Source: Marsupella aquatica
Taxonomy: Eukaryota; Marchantiophyta
NCBI GenBank assembly: GCA_973895155.1
Contig: OZ316891.1
Location: forward strand, 16,926,001-16,990,000
Length of the DNA stretch: 64,000 nt
Reading direction: 5' to 3'
The notes beneath the pieces are model-generated. The model was not told the DNA's origin. It did not search any database and saw only the letters and a program-made list of their open reading frames with translations. The position numbers were made by a program, and so were the translations under genes. This document shows positions 18,739-29,615 of this stretch, one piece after another (the stretch's first letter is position 1; every line of letters starts with the position of its first letter).

Positions 18739-21700
18739 TTATGTGTGACTTCCCGTGACGGGGTACCCGTCACATAGCTCCTCTCTTAATTGCGAAGCGC
18801 CCCCGCGAGCACCATACTCTTCCTCCGTGTAGTACTTCTTTAGGCGCTCTTGATTGATCCGTGTGTTGAGTAGTTGCCCCTCCAATGTCTTGAGTTGAAC
18901 CGAGCCGTTGGAGTAGACGGCATCCACTACGTAGGGTCCCATCCACCGTGTATGCAACTTCCCGGGGAAATGCATGAAGCGGCTATCGTAGAGGAGCACC
19001 AAATCTCCCTCCTCAATGGACACACGACGGAGACGGGAATCGTAATGTGACTTGCGTTTGCCTTGCTCCTGCTCCGTATGTGTCAAAGCCTCTTCTCGTG
19101 TCTCCGTGAGTTGCTCCAACTGTTGGATCCGTGAAGCGACACTTTCTTCTGCCCCTTCCCTTTCCCGTGTTAGGATTCGAATGGTTGGAACCTCAAATTC
19201 CACCGGCACAAGAGAGTGTTGTCCAAACACAAGGAAATAGGGGCTGTGGCCCGTGGTAGTCTTGTGAGCCAGGTTGTAAGCGTAAGTGGCAGCCAACAAC
19301 TTCAAATCCCAATCGGTCTTGTGAGCTGATACCGTTTTGTTGAGGATCTTGCCCATGATCCCGTTGGCTCTCTCAGTGAGCCCGTTGGCTCGAGGGTGGT
19401 ACGGAGTGGTCTTCCTATGTGAGATCAAGTAGTTCTCCGTCAAACGTTCAATCGTATGATTGAGGAAGTGAGTACCCCTGTCACTTACCAACTCCAATGG
19501 TGGACCAAATCGTGTAAAAATCTGCTCATACAAAAAACGTGCCGTGGTGTTGGCATCATCCTTGGCAGTAGCTCGGGCCTCCACCCACTTGGTGGCATAG
19601 TCCGTTGCAAGAATGATGTAGCGCTTCCTCCCTCTTCGTGTGATGGGAGTGAAAGGGCCAATGAAGTCCACCCCCCACTTCTCAAAGGGTGCAAGAGGAA
19701 GTATGGGCACCAATGGGTGTCGTGAGGAGGGCCCTGGTTTGCCTTGACGCTGGCACGGATCACATCGCTGGATGTACCGGTGTACATCCCGAAAGAGAGT
19801 TGGCCACCAATATCCAGCATCTAGTATTTTCCTTGCGGTGGTCTCCCGTGCAAAGTGGCCACCAGCTTCCTCCTCATGTAATGCTGCCATGACTGTACGT
19901 ATCTCCGCTTCCTCCAAACAACGACGAAGTCGGCCATCCATGCCGTACTTGTGAAGTACTCCCTTCACAAGCAAGTAGGGACCTGTCTTACGCAAAAACA
20001 CTGCTGCTCTCTCCGGGCCCAAACGTGAGGGAACTCTAGCCGTGCGGAGAAATTCCAAAATTTCTCCATACCAAGTAGTGGCCTCTGTATTCACGCTGAA
20101 CACTTCCTCATCCGGGAACCGATCATCAATCTCCTGGGAGTCAGATGCTCCCTCAATACGGGAGAAGAAGTCTGCATTGCTATGACTCTTCCCCGATCTT
20201 ACTCTCACCTCATAGTTGAACTCTTGTAGCAACAAAACCCAACGTGCAATTCTCCCGGACAGATCTGGCTTGTTGACCATGTATTTCAAGCTGTTGTGAT
20301 CCGTGTGGAACACAACCTTGTACCCCAACAAATAATGACGATACTTCTTACAAGCGTAGATGATACCAAGTGCCTCCCTATCGGTGGGTGAGTAGTTTTT
20401 CTCTGCCGGGGCCAACTGCCTACTGGCAAAGTAGATGGGATGGTCTCTTCCATCATCATCTAACTGACTCAAAACGGCACCGATGCAAAATCCTGATACG
20501 TCTACGTAAACATGGAATTCCTTATTCCAATTGGGCGTAATGAGCACGGGGGCCTCTAGCAATCGTTTCTTCAATTCATCAAAAGCAGCCTGACGGGAAG
20601 GAGTAGGTTCAAACTCACTTCCTTTTTTCAACATGGAAGTGAGTGGCATGGCTACCTTGGCAAAGTCTTTGATGAAGCGTCGGTAGTAGCCAACACACCC
20701 CAAGAACCCTCTCACTTCCTTCACATTCTTGGGAAATGAGACTGCTACCCACACGGCGACCTTCTCACGATCAACTTCAATCCCTCGTGCAGACACTTTG
20801 TGGCCCAATAGGATTCCCTCCTCAATTCCAAAGAAACATTTCTCCGGATGCAGCTTCAGGCAAGTCTCCCGGCACCGCTGAAAAGTCAACCGTAAGTGTT
20901 CCGGATGCTTGACTCGTTTGCCGTAGACAGCAAAGTCATCAATAAAGATCTCCAAGAACCTGCGTAAAAAGTCATGAAATATATTCATCATGAGCCGTTG
21001 GAACATGCCAGGGGCATTGCACAACCCAAAAGGCATTCTCCGGAATGCAAAAATCCCCCACTCTGTTGTGAAAGCCGTCTTGAGTTGGTCCTCCTCCCGT
21101 ATCCAGATTTGGTTGTACCCAGAGTAGCCATCCAAGAAGCTGTATATCTCCCAACCTGCTACCATGTCCAACACGATATCCGTGAACGGTAGCGGGTAGT
21201 GATCCTTCTTGGTCGCATCATTCAACTTTCGAAAATCTTGGCACACCCGTATTTTCACCTTCCCGTCTGGCCCCTTTTTCTTGGGCACGATTACGATGGG
21301 TGACACCCACTCACTATGCATGACCGGATAAATGAATCCTGCATCCAACAAACGGTCAATCTCCTCCTTCACCATGAGTGAGTATTTGGGGTTGAGGCGG
21401 TATTGGCGTTGCCTCACAGGTCGTGCTCCTGACATCAGGTCAATGCTGTGCTCACCAAACTCAGGTGGCACTCCTTTCAAATCTTGGTGGCTCCACGCAA
21501 ATACGTCTTGGTACTCTTTCAACAATTCCTGAATCGTGCGTTGCTCCGTAGCATCCAACTTACTACCAATGTTGAGTGTCTTGCCCTCACCCACTTCCAC
21601 CTTTGTGTACTGCTCCGGCCTGATCACGTCCAACTTGTTGCGTGTCTCCTCATCAAAGGTTTCTTCCAACCGTGCGAGCCTCATCCCTCCATACACCGGT

Positions 21701-24700
21701 GCATCACTCTCCTCCTGGTCTGGTCGGGATGGAGGTGGATCCTTTGTCACATGGGCCATCATTTCTTCAACGTCAGATTCTTTGTAATGTGACAATAGCT
21801 CCTCTCTAAAGTCATCATCCAGGATGTCATTCAAAAACTGCTCTCTTTGCTCATCATCAAACATGATCGTGTGGGCTTGCATTTCCACCTCCTCGGGGTG
21901 ATCCTCTGCCTCCCTATCATGAATCTCTAGAGGTTCAGCCTCCACAATTTTGCTTCGCTCGTCTTCCATCTCTTCTAGAACAGCGTGCACTTGGCTAACT
22001 GATTCCTCTACTGCATGCTCTTGAGTAGCAACTCCGGGGCCAAAAACATCTTCCTCCGTGAGGTGAGAAATCAGTTTCACCATGTATACTTCATCCTCGT
22101 CTTCATCTGAGGTGACCTCTGAATCATATTCCTCCTCCATAGTCGTAGTCTCCCCGTGAGGTGACTCCGCTGACCATGGAATAGTGATAGTGGGGATACC
22201 AAACCGAAACTGCCGTTTGCCCCAATCACTTGTGACCTTGGCCACATACAACCATGGCCTGCCAATTAAAATGGGAAAACCGTACGGCCGAACGGGTCGC
22301 ATCACCAAATAGTTGAGGGGGAAAGATTTTCCCCCAATCATTGTTGGAATCTTGGTGAGACACCCCAACGGCACCACCCGTGCACCATCAGCCAACCTCA
22401 TGGCACGTGCCGGTGGTTCTAACTCTGTATACCCCAACCGGTTTGCCGTCTCCTCAGTCATGATGTTGACTCCCGAGCCCCCGTCCACCGGTACAAACCG
22501 TATTGCACATCCATTGATGTCCACCGTGAGTTCTGGGGCACCCAAATCCTCCGTGACCCAGTTGACTTGTATGGGGTCAGCCCCAACTTTGGGTAACCTT
22601 CTTCTACGTCTCCTCCTCATGAGAATCTCCTTGACTTGGCGACGGTATAGGGAGCTATCCCGTAATAGTTGACCAATTGTGGCACTGACTGGGCAATCCA
22701 GAATGTCTTGAGCAATGTTGTACGCGGTTGCAGGAGGTATGGGTGGGATGACCTCTTCTCCCGGTTTCCAACGAACAACCCTCTCCTCCGCTTTCTTTCT
22801 GGCCTTTGCCTCCTCCATGTCTTTGTCAATGGCCGCTTGCATGGCTTGTGCTTCTAGCTCCTCCAACTGCTTACGTACCTCTTCTCCCACCTTCGGATAG
22901 AACAACTTGGGGTTGTCCCGATCAAAGTCACTATCCTCCATGGGTGGCACCTCCGGTTCGTGTGAGGTACCCGATGTGGAAGCTTGATGCACCTCCTTGT
23001 ACTTCTGCTTGAGCTCGGACTTGCCCTTCTTTTTGCCGGATCGAGTGGAGACTCGGTAACAAGAGTAATGCCTTCTCTCCTCGTCGCTGTCTTCCTCCGG
23101 TAGATTCTCAGCATGAGTCCACTCATGACTTGGGGGTGAGGGGTTAGCAACTTCAACTTCCGTAGATGTTGCAACAACAACCACCGGTATCTCAACAACT
23201 GGAGATACTACAACGACTAGCGGTACCACCTCCTCCGTTACGGTGGTCATCCTTTGCTTGGGAATGTTCACTACGGTTTCTTCTCTTCTAGTGATTAGAG
23301 GGGTGTCGACTGCTTCCGTGGTGAGAAAGTTGACGCTAGCTTCTTTCAGAGGAGGTGGCGGCCCCTTCTTCTCTTGTGCCCCAATCGGTTGAGCCTTGAA
23401 CGCCTCCAAGGTTGGGCAGTGTGGTGCAAGATGACCCTCCCCCTTGCATAGTTGACACAGCCGGGCAAAATCTCCATTGCCTTGACGGGTGGGCTCTGGG
23501 CACACATTAGCGTAGTGGCCCGCCACTCTACAATTGTAACAAATAGGGATCTTCCTCACTCCAGGGTACGGTGGTCGATTCCCTGGGTTAGCGTTGGGAT
23601 AGTTGGAGTATGCGGGTGCTCCGGCGTTTGTTGAAACTCCATGAATGCTCCGTGGTCCCGGGTTGAGAGGTTGTACACTATACACGTTGGCCTCTGGTGG
23701 CTCCTCCATGAAGTACTCTATTGGCCCTTCCGCTGCATATGAAGGATTTGAGTAGCTTGCCCCCTCAACATCCTCCTCCCGTACTTGGAAAACCTTGGCT
23801 GGTTCTCCCGCTGGGCACTCCTTCGGGGCATGACCAAACTTCATGCACTTGGTGCACCACACATTGGCTCTCTCCACCGGAACTTTTCTCCTCTCAGGTT
23901 TGAGTCCGGCAAAATGTACTTTCAACGCTTTCATTTGCTCCGTCAGCTCATCATATCTGGCCTCTTGCTCCTTCAGGCGTCTTGCCGTAGACAATGGTGT
24001 ACCGGCCACCGTGGGTAGTATCACTTCACGGTGAGAGGACTTCTTGACTTTCTTTGACAACTTCTTCTTCTTCCTCCTTCGTCTTTCAGCTTCTGACTCC
24101 GTAGTGTCTGACTCTGTAGTACTCTCAGAATCCTCAGATTCATCACTACTATCTGAATCAGATCCACTCGACTCCTCACTGGAGGAACTGTCAACCGGCT
24201 TCAGCTTCTTTCTTCGGCAACGCTTGCTTGTGGCATCAGCTGCGGTGTATGACTCCGCTGCTGCAATAGCTTCAGCCAATGTGGTTGGCTTGGCTTGACG
24301 TACAAAGAACCCCATCTTGCTTGGTAGGGCAGCCACAAACCAGGCTTGACGCATAGCATCATCGGTACGGGCTTGGATCCGACGTACCAGCTTTTGGAAC
24401 CTTTGCAAAAACCTCCGTAATGACTCCTTCTTCTTCATCCTGAGTTGGCCCACCTTTAATAGTGAGGTGGCCTCCACTCCTATGGATCTGAACTCCTTCA
24501 AGAAGGCTTGCTTGAACAGAGCCCAATCAGCTTTCACGTTGGCCAACAACGAAATGAACCATGGACCTGCCTCCCCTCTCATCATTCCAGGAATGATAGT
24601 GAGCTTATGTGCAGACTCCCCATTAGCTTCGGCAATCCCTTCAAACTCCTCAATCCATTCGTCTGGATCATCCTTTGGTCTCCCCTTGAAGGGTACGTAC

Positions 24701-25137
24701 TGAACACGGGTACGTTGTGCAGCTGCCATCGGTGCAGCCGGTGCCTGTATCAACACAGGTGGTAATGGCGCTTGTTGGGCCACCGGTAACAGCACCGATG
24801 ATAGGTGTGAGATGATTTGTGGCAATGCAGTGAGCTCTGGGATCAGATTTTGTAACTCAGACTGCACCAACACAAAGGGCTCTCCTTCTTCTCGCTCGTG
24901 ATCTATGTCTGGCTCTTCGTCTGGGCATATGGCCTCATTACGTTGAGCCTCTTCCTGTTGCACACCAACTTGTTCTTCCAGCACCAGTGGCAACCTCCTC
25001 TCTTCTGCAAGCCGTAAGCGTTCTTCGGCAGCAACTCGTCGTCTGGTCCCAATCCAAGAGGGCCCCCCTTCTAGCTCTGATCTTGGGGTACGTGTGTGTT
25101 GGGGACTTCCTCTACCTCCCCTTCTCCCTCTCGGCAT
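18739..25137 (-). CDS. Element A gag-protease-RT-RNase H-integrase polyprotein, 2132 aa, intact
   Basis: A single unbroken frame opens at ATG 25137. Gag occupies ~130-300, with an acidic/Ser stretch and basic KKKK patches after it. Three CCHC zinc knuckles follow (CTKCMKFGHAPKEC near 430, then CYNCRVAGHYANVC and CQLCKGEGHLAPHC). The retropepsin has VDGGSG near 882. RT carries FLDGYSGYNQ and FIDDFAVYG (~1399), and RNase H has DVSGFCIGAVLS (~1546). Integrase has an HHCC zinc finger (~1760-1800), then Asp in WGVDFIGP, Asp in VSDRGTHF and Glu in LTERANG. A GPY-type end (FPGKLHTRWMGPY) is present. No gag-pol recoding site exists; all domains are in one frame. The last 11 codons and the stop lie inside the 3' LTR. 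Confidence 0.95.
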   Translation of the reverse strand: MPRGRRGGRGSPQHTRTPRSELEGGPSWIGTRRRVAAEERLRLAEERRLPLVLEEQVGVQQEEAQRNEAICPDEEPDIDHEREEGEPFVLVQSELQNLIPELTALPQIISHLSSVLLPVAQQAPLPPVLIQAPAAPMAAAQRTRVQYVPFKGRPKDDPDEWIEEFEGIAEANGESAHKLTIIPGMMRGEAGPWFISLLANVKADWALFKQAFLKEFRSIGVEATSLLKVGQLRMKKKESLRRFLQRFQKLVRRIQARTDDAMRQAWFVAALPSKMGFFVRQAKPTTLAEAIAAAESYTAADATSKRCRRKKLKPVDSSSSEESSGSDSDSSDESEDSESTTESDTTESEAERRRRKKKKLSKKVKKSSHREVILPTVAGTPLSTARRLKEQEARYDELTEQMKALKVHFAGLKPERRKVPVERANVWCTKCMKFGHAPKECPAGEPAKVFQVREEDVEGASYSNPSYAAEGPIEYFMEEPPEANVYSVQPLNPGPRSIHGVSTNAGAPAYSNYPNANPGNRPPYPGVRKIPICYNCRVAGHYANVCPEPTRQGNGDFARLCQLCKGEGHLAPHCPTLEAFKAQPIGAQEKKGPPPPLKEASVNFLTTEAVDTPLITRREETVVNIPKQRMTTVTEEVVPLVVVVSPVVEIPVVVVATSTEVEVANPSPPSHEWTHAENLPEEDSDEERRHYSCYRVSTRSGKKKGKSELKQKYKEVHQASTSGTSHEPEVPPMEDSDFDRDNPKLFYPKVGEEVRKQLEELEAQAMQAAIDKDMEEAKARKKAEERVVRWKPGEEVIPPIPPATAYNIAQDILDCPVSATIGQLLRDSSLYRRQVKEILMRRRRRRRLPKVGADPIQVNWVTEDLGAPELTVDINGCAIRFVPVDGGSGVNIMTEETANRLGYTELEPPARAMRLADGARVVPLGCLTKIPTMIGGKSFPLNYLVMRPVRPYGFPILIGRPWLYVAKVTSDWGKRQFRFGIPTITIPWSAESPHGETTTMEEEYDSEVTSDEDEDEVYMVKLISHLTEEDVFGPGVATQEHAVEESVSQVHAVLEEMEDERSKIVEAEPLEIHDREAEDHPEEVEMQAHTIMFDDEQREQFLNDILDDDFREELLSHYKESDVEEMMAHVTKDPPPSRPDQEESDAPVYGGMRLARLEETFDEETRNKLDVIRPEQYTKVEVGEGKTLNIGSKLDATEQRTIQELLKEYQDVFAWSHQDLKGVPPEFGEHSIDLMSGARPVRQRQYRLNPKYSLMVKEEIDRLLDAGFIYPVMHSEWVSPIVIVPKKKGPDGKVKIRVCQDFRKLNDATKKDHYPLPFTDIVLDMVAGWEIYSFLDGYSGYNQIWIREEDQLKTAFTTEWGIFAFRRMPFGLCNAPGMFQRLMMNIFHDFLRRFLEIFIDDFAVYGKRVKHPEHLRLTFQRCRETCLKLHPEKCFFGIEEGILLGHKVSARGIEVDREKVAVWVAVSFPKNVKEVRGFLGCVGYYRRFIKDFAKVAMPLTSMLKKGSEFEPTPSRQAAFDELKKRLLEAPVLITPNWNKEFHVYVDVSGFCIGAVLSQLDDDGRDHPIYFASRQLAPAEKNYSPTDREALGIIYACKKYRHYLLGYKVVFHTDHNSLKYMVNKPDLSGRIARWVLLLQEFNYEVRVRSGKSHSNADFFSRIEGASDSQEIDDRFPDEEVFSVNTEATTWYGEILEFLRTARVPSRLGPERAAVFLRKTGPYLLVKGVLHKYGMDGRLRRCLEEAEIRTVMAALHEEEAGGHFARETTARKILDAGYWWPTLFRDVHRYIQRCDPCQRQGKPGPSSRHPLVPILPLAPFEKWGVDFIGPFTPITRRGRKRYIILATDYATKWVEARATAKDDANTTARFLYEQIFTRFGPPLELVSDRGTHFLNHTIERLTENYLISHRKTTPYHPRANGLTERANGIMGKILNKTVSAHKTDWDLKLLAATYAYNLAHKTTTGHSPYFLVFGQHSLVPVEFEVPTIRILTREREGAEESVASRIQQLEQLTETREEALTHTEQEQGKRKSHYDSRLRRVSIEEGDLVLLYDSRFMHFPGKLHTRWMGPYVVDAVYSNGSVQLKTLEGQLLNTRINQERLKKYYTEEEYGARGGASQLREELCDGYPVTGSHT
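18775..18791 (-). other. Polypurine tract of element A
   Basis: The minus strand reads AATTAAGAGAGGAGCTA directly before the 3' LTR start. It matches AATTAAGTGGGGAGCTA of family D (48187-48171) and AATTTAAGTGGAGGGCTA of family B (40027-40044). It overlaps the last codons of pol. Confidence 0.85.
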
Positions 25138-25392
25138 CCCATTGAGACCTGCATTCCAAACTTACACCAATGTCTCAGAAAGCAATATTTGTAAACATCA
25201 ACCGTCGCACGATGCGTTGTGGTTGACGTACAATAACAAAGTAACCAACAAACTTCTCACGTATCAACCGTCGCAAGTTGCGTTGTGGTTGATAGGTTTG
25301 AACTCCCAATAGACGTAGCTCCCCTCCTTCGTGTCGTCAAACAAGAAGAAGGATTCCCCGGCAGCGGCGCCAAAAACAAAAGACCACACTTA
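25138..25392 (-). other. 5' leader of element A
   Basis: The untranslated stretch between the 5' LTR end (25393) and the gag-pol ATG (25137). It contains the primer site and two related segments with CAACCGTCGCA(C/A)G(A/T)TGCG-like sequence near 25200 and 25266 (plus strand). No ORF. Confidence 0.8.
25355..25372 (-). other. Primer binding site of element A, tRNA-Asp type
   Basis: The minus strand reads TGGCGCCGCTGCCGGGGA, which fits the reverse complement of the 3' end of plant tRNA-Asp with one difference. It starts 20 bases after the 5' LTR end. tRNA-Asp primers are known from Athila/Tat-type gypsy elements. Confidence 0.85.
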
Positions 25393-28256
25393 TGTCACTT
25401 GCCTCTCCAACGGTTAATACGTGCAAACCGCACTTTTCTTCGCTTAAACCGTTGGTATCGTATTACGGGGTCGTGGAGGGACGCTATTTGGATTCTTTTC
25501 ACACCAGGATGAGTATTTTGGTTTCCGCTCCCGGAAATGTAGGTTTTGATCAAGTCTACCGACTACCCTCACCCCACAGCTTTTGATCAAGTCCTGCCGA
25601 CTACCCCACTACACCTTCACTCGGAGTCACCCAAAGAGTGCTGTCACCACCCCTACTCACAAGGCCGACTCAAACCAAGCAAGTTTCTTCAAATCATAGA
25701 ACGGGAGAACACAATTCGGAAAGCGAAAAAGGGAGAAGGAACACACAACAAAAGCCCATCAAGTCAAATGTACAGATCCATATCTCTTGGGAAAAACGAT
25801 ACACATTGCATGAGTAACCCGGCCTCCTGCCGTCTACTCAACTCCTGCCTCTCCGGACAATGAGTATGGCTCCCCCTCACTACTCTGAACACGCTTTCAA
25901 ACTCCTCAGGCTCCACTCTATCCCTCCTTGCTAACTTCACACTGAGTCCCCCTAACTACTTCGGGGCTATCCCCCTAAATACTGAAAAATCACACCAAAG
26001 CACCCCTCACAGGGTCACAACGGTGGCGGCTACCCTAGCGGCGCCGCTAAAACCTTGCACTAAGAGAAATCCTTAAACTGAAGAGGAGCATGCGGCACAC
26101 ACATGCTGCTAAAACCCTAAACCCAAAACAAGGGGGCCGACGGTGCCTTCGACGGCGCCCCAACAGTACACGTGAACCCTGAAAGTGAGAGGCACCCCAA
26201 AATGGCCGAAACTAGGTGCCCTTCCAAGTGCACACCTGAGCTCACCCCTGGATAGCTCTTCTTTTCCTGCTTCCGAATCACTAAGTCGCTCCCTCAACGG
26301 ACTTCAGACGCCTGAGTTATGGCCGTTTCCGTACCGCAAAAACATAAGTTCTCCAGGCCATAACTTGCTCATCCTGGCTCCGTTTGAGGAGCGCCGCCTC
26401 TTGTTGGAATCAGCTCCGCGAGCTCATCCCAACAAGCCCATGAGTGACCCCCCACTAAAATGTTGGAAATCTGGAGGCCGTACACCCACGTCCGTACGCC
26501 TATCTAATCCTCCTCTTCTTCTTCGCTCTCGGTGCCCGGACTTGTGCCCCGTGAGTGGTCCTCCTCCTCATCACTCACGGGAGTGAGTGCCACCGTACTT
26601 TTCTTCTTCTTCGACGGAGTACTCTTAGTGCTGCTGCTCCCGCGCTTCCTCAAAGCAGCCAAGGCCTGCCACGCCTTGATGTACCCCTCACCAATTGTGT
26701 CCTTCCAGAGGGTAGCCTCTTCTCCGGACCGCAACTCCAACGGTAGAACTTGCCCCGTGGCCATGGGAGTCCCGGGGGTGACAGACCTGGGTGGCATCCC
26801 CGTACTGACCTGAGCCTCCCGTAACGATTTCCGTACCTCCCGGAGCTTCTTCTCCAAGCTCTTACTCTTCTCCTGACTCTTCTTGGCTCCATCCAACAAG
26901 GGTCCATACTTCCCACTAACCTCCTTCACCACCATCTCGATAGCTTGGGAGATCACATCCGGGGAAAGTGTGGAGCCAGGTGTGCCGGGACTCTTCCGTT
27001 TCCCTAGACTCAGGGCCTCACTTCTCTTCGCTCGTGTCTCAAAGGCTGCCACCTGACTCCGTAGTGCTCCCACCTGGTTCCTCCACTCCATCACTTCTCC
27101 AGAATTTTGCTTCTCTTTGGCCAATGCTTGCCTCAACGCTCCTACTTCTTCTGCTTCCTTGGCCTTGGTGGACAAAGCTCCCTTCAAGTTGGTGATCTCT
27201 ACGTGAGTTGCATTGATGTGCCTGACCTTCTCATGAATGGTCTGCTCCTTGGTCTTGATCACCTCCTTCAGTGACAGGATGCTCTGCTCTAACGTCTCTA
27301 CTTTGACTGTGGCGTGCTTGAGAGACTCCCTCAATGCGTGGACTAGCTTGAGTCCCTCGTGGACTCCCTCTCTGAAATCCCGTAGCTCTGCCAAGTAAAC
27401 ATCCGGAATGTTGTATTCCAGAGGCTGTTTCGGATCTCCCACGAGTGATTCAAGCCACTCCAATGTGCAATCATCCTCCTGGTTCTCTTCTTCTCTATTA
27501 TCCTCCCCACCAGCAGACAATGATTCCTCCGTGAGCTTCCCTAAAACGGTAGTGGCAATACTCCGGATCTCCGTGGTGAGAGATGATCCCGTGTCTTCAT
27601 GCCCCGGAGAACCAATCAACCCTTCTGCCCTGGCCAATACAAATGACCCCATCAAATGTACAGCCCCACCTGGTTTCACACTCCCGGGCTCAGCGGCCAA
27701 TAGCTTCTTCAATCCGTAGCACCACCATCCGTACACATGGGCTGGGTAGTTCTTGATGTCCATAGCTACCACGAAATGCTCCTCATTCAGCACTCCGGAT
27801 TGCACGTTGCCAAGAACCCGTTGATGCACCTTGGCCAGGAAGCCCTTATACTCAACATCCTTGACAGCAGAAAGAGGGATGGCGGTGGTGGAGGTAGGAT
27901 TGGTCACCCAAGTGGCCACCATTTTCAACGTGAGTTCTCCCCTGATATTCCGAGGTGTGAATGAGAATTTCTGATTCTCAAGAAACAATAGCTTAGCCAA
28001 CTCCACATGGGGCACTACACGTTTGAGACATTCAAAGTAGATTCCCTCCGTTCGGAACTCCATCCCGGCCTCAATGTCCCAGCTCTTCCCTGAAGGGATG
28101 GTAATCTCCACCTTCATGAATTCTGTAAGCCCGGTGGCTTGGAAAATGTTCCGACAATCCTCCATCACCTTGGTGGAGGTCTTGGGATAAATTCGACGAA
28201 AAATCTTCCTACCCACCGGTGAGGAACCCGCTGCCAATCCCGTGCTCATCATAACT
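25393..28256 (-). repeat. 5' LTR of element A, inner part (interrupted by element B)
   Basis: It matches 14855-17718 base for base as far as checked by eye. Element B follows at 28257; the LTR resumes at 41404. Confidence 0.95.
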
Positions 28257-28309
28257 TGTGGTATGGGTGTCCCTGCAATTTTTTCTGGAAACTTGTTTAT
28301 TTTTAGCAT
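26504..28309 (-). pseudogene. Accessory ORF of the element A 5' LTR, 5' end replaced by element B
   Basis: The ORF is identical in content to 15966-17822 from about residue 36 onward. Element B, inserted within the first ~35 codons, removed the native start. By chance the minus strand of B's LTR provides a new in-frame ATG at 28309 and about 18 foreign codons, giving a 601-codon chimeric frame. The displaced native start lies at the right of B, near 41508. Whether the chimera is ever translated is unknown. Confidence 0.8.
28252..28256. repeat. Target site duplication TAACT of element B, left
   Basis: TAACT at 28252-28256 is repeated at 41404-41408. The uninterrupted LTR A copies have it once. 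Confidence 0.95.
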
Positions 28310-29615
28310 ATCACAAGATTTACTTACACTTTAGACACCTTCCGGCCAACATTTACTTGTTCTGGACACTTATAGAAATATTTGACATCTCCGGCTTTCC
28401 TGACGATTCCTAGTGTACTTTGCCCGACGCTGTGACCAGCGCCCGTTTCTTTTACTCATGACGCTTTTGGCAGTGCCCGACCGCCACCAAGACTCTATGA
28501 GGATTTCGACCGACGCTGTGGAAAGCGTCAGCTTCAACACACGACGCTGTGAGCAGCGTCCACCCTAGTATTGACGCTGTGAGCAGTGTGAGCAGCGTCC
28601 GTTGGTTTTACTTAAGACGCTTCTAGCAGCGTCCAGATTCTCCCGACGCTTCTAGCAGCGTCCGCTCAACACTTAGTTTTTGAAGTAGATTACTAGTAAA
28701 GTAGTATTCTACCACCCTTGTTGAAGTACTTATGCTGTGCTTCTCCCTTGTTTAGTTTTAAGCTTGGAAAGGCACGACTGTTCTTACCTCCTCCATTTTA
28801 GGATTCCAGCACTTATAAGACAGAGTAGAATGCTCATTTGAAGTAGAGAGAAATAGAGTTAATACTGTATTCAGAATTGAGTCTTCTGAATAGTTTTCTC
28901 CTCCTTCCATTGTAACAAGGCATGCTGTGAGTGTTTTGTATGGAAGTAAAGCTATATTGATTGAAGTTAAGATTGAATTCAAGAGATTCCTGTGGTGATT
29001 GAATTCAGTTGCAGATTTCTGAAACTCGTATTGAATTCACTGCTAGGCTTGCTTGCAGAGTCGGGATTCGCTAGCCAATTCAAGAATAGTTAATGATAAA
29101 TGAGAAGTAAATTCTGATTCTCAGAGTAGTTAGTACTGTTGCTTTGATTCTGGAATATGGTTTAGAGTTTGACTGAATTGCGTATCGCTGATGTCAAACC
29201 ATGTTGACGGCATTTTAAATCATATCATTCATTTGCAATCAGAAAGCTTCTGCTTCATCAGATTGAGAATTCCATTATCATTAACCTTTGTGTTTTGAAG
29301 AGTGAGATGGATGAATTATGAGATAGATTTCATGTCTATACTGAGCCCAAATCCTTTCTGAAGGAGTGGCAGTAGCTTGTAGTCTCTAAATCCTTACTCA
29401 TTTCTTCTCTAATTCATAAATCAGAAGTTCAGTTACTTTGTTGTTTGTTTATTCGATTTTTTTTATTGAGAAGTGAAGTCAACATAGAGCTCAAGACTCT
29501 AAATCACTCGGAGTGATAAAAGTTATACAATTCATTCTGAAATCTGTTCTTAAAGGGATCGAAACCCTGGTTTTAGGTGAGGAGAGTCACTTTTGATACT
29601 TAGCACTATACGACA
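28257..29615 (+). repeat. 5' LTR of element B, 1359 bp
   Basis: It begins TGTGGTATGG and ends ACGACA. It holds no long ORF. A cluster of seven GACGC...GCGTC imperfect hairpins occupies 28426-28662. A TATA-like CTTATAAGAC lies near 28811-28820. Confidence 0.95.
28426..28662 (+). repeat. Cluster of GACGC...GCGTC hairpin motifs in LTR B
   Basis: Seven imperfect inverted motifs start at 28426, 28460, 28512, 28543, 28573, 28616 and 28645. Examples are GACGCTGTGAGCAGCGTC (28543-28560) and GACGCTTCTAGCAGCGTC (28645-28662). Arms are conserved while the loop and the gaps between motifs vary. The same cluster is at about 40214-40450 in the 3' LTR. Confidence 0.8.

Larger units (their letters stand above)
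14855..18774 (-). repeat. 3' LTR of element A, 3920 bp
   Basis: On the minus strand it begins TGTGACGGG (18774) and ends AGTGACA (14855). The start is nearly palindromic: GTGACGGG-GTAC-CCGTCAC on the plus strand at about 18755-18773. It contains C- and GC-rich repeats (18253-18350), the 618-codon ORF (15966-17822), an AGTATTTAG TATA-like motif downstream of the ORF (15445-15437), and about 1.1 kb of non-coding sequence after the ORF. Confidence 0.95.

Noticed and set aside
14855-18774. LTR A interpreted as an ordinary gene with flanking repeats
   Set aside because: The ends carry TG/CA termini, target duplications, a primer site and a polypurine tract at the right places in a complete element, so the ORF is truly inside an LTR.
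18739-25137. Endogenous pararetrovirus (caulimovirus) origin of the polyprotein
   Set aside because: It has integrase, LTRs, a tRNA-Asp primer site and target duplications, and no movement protein; it is Ty3/gypsy.
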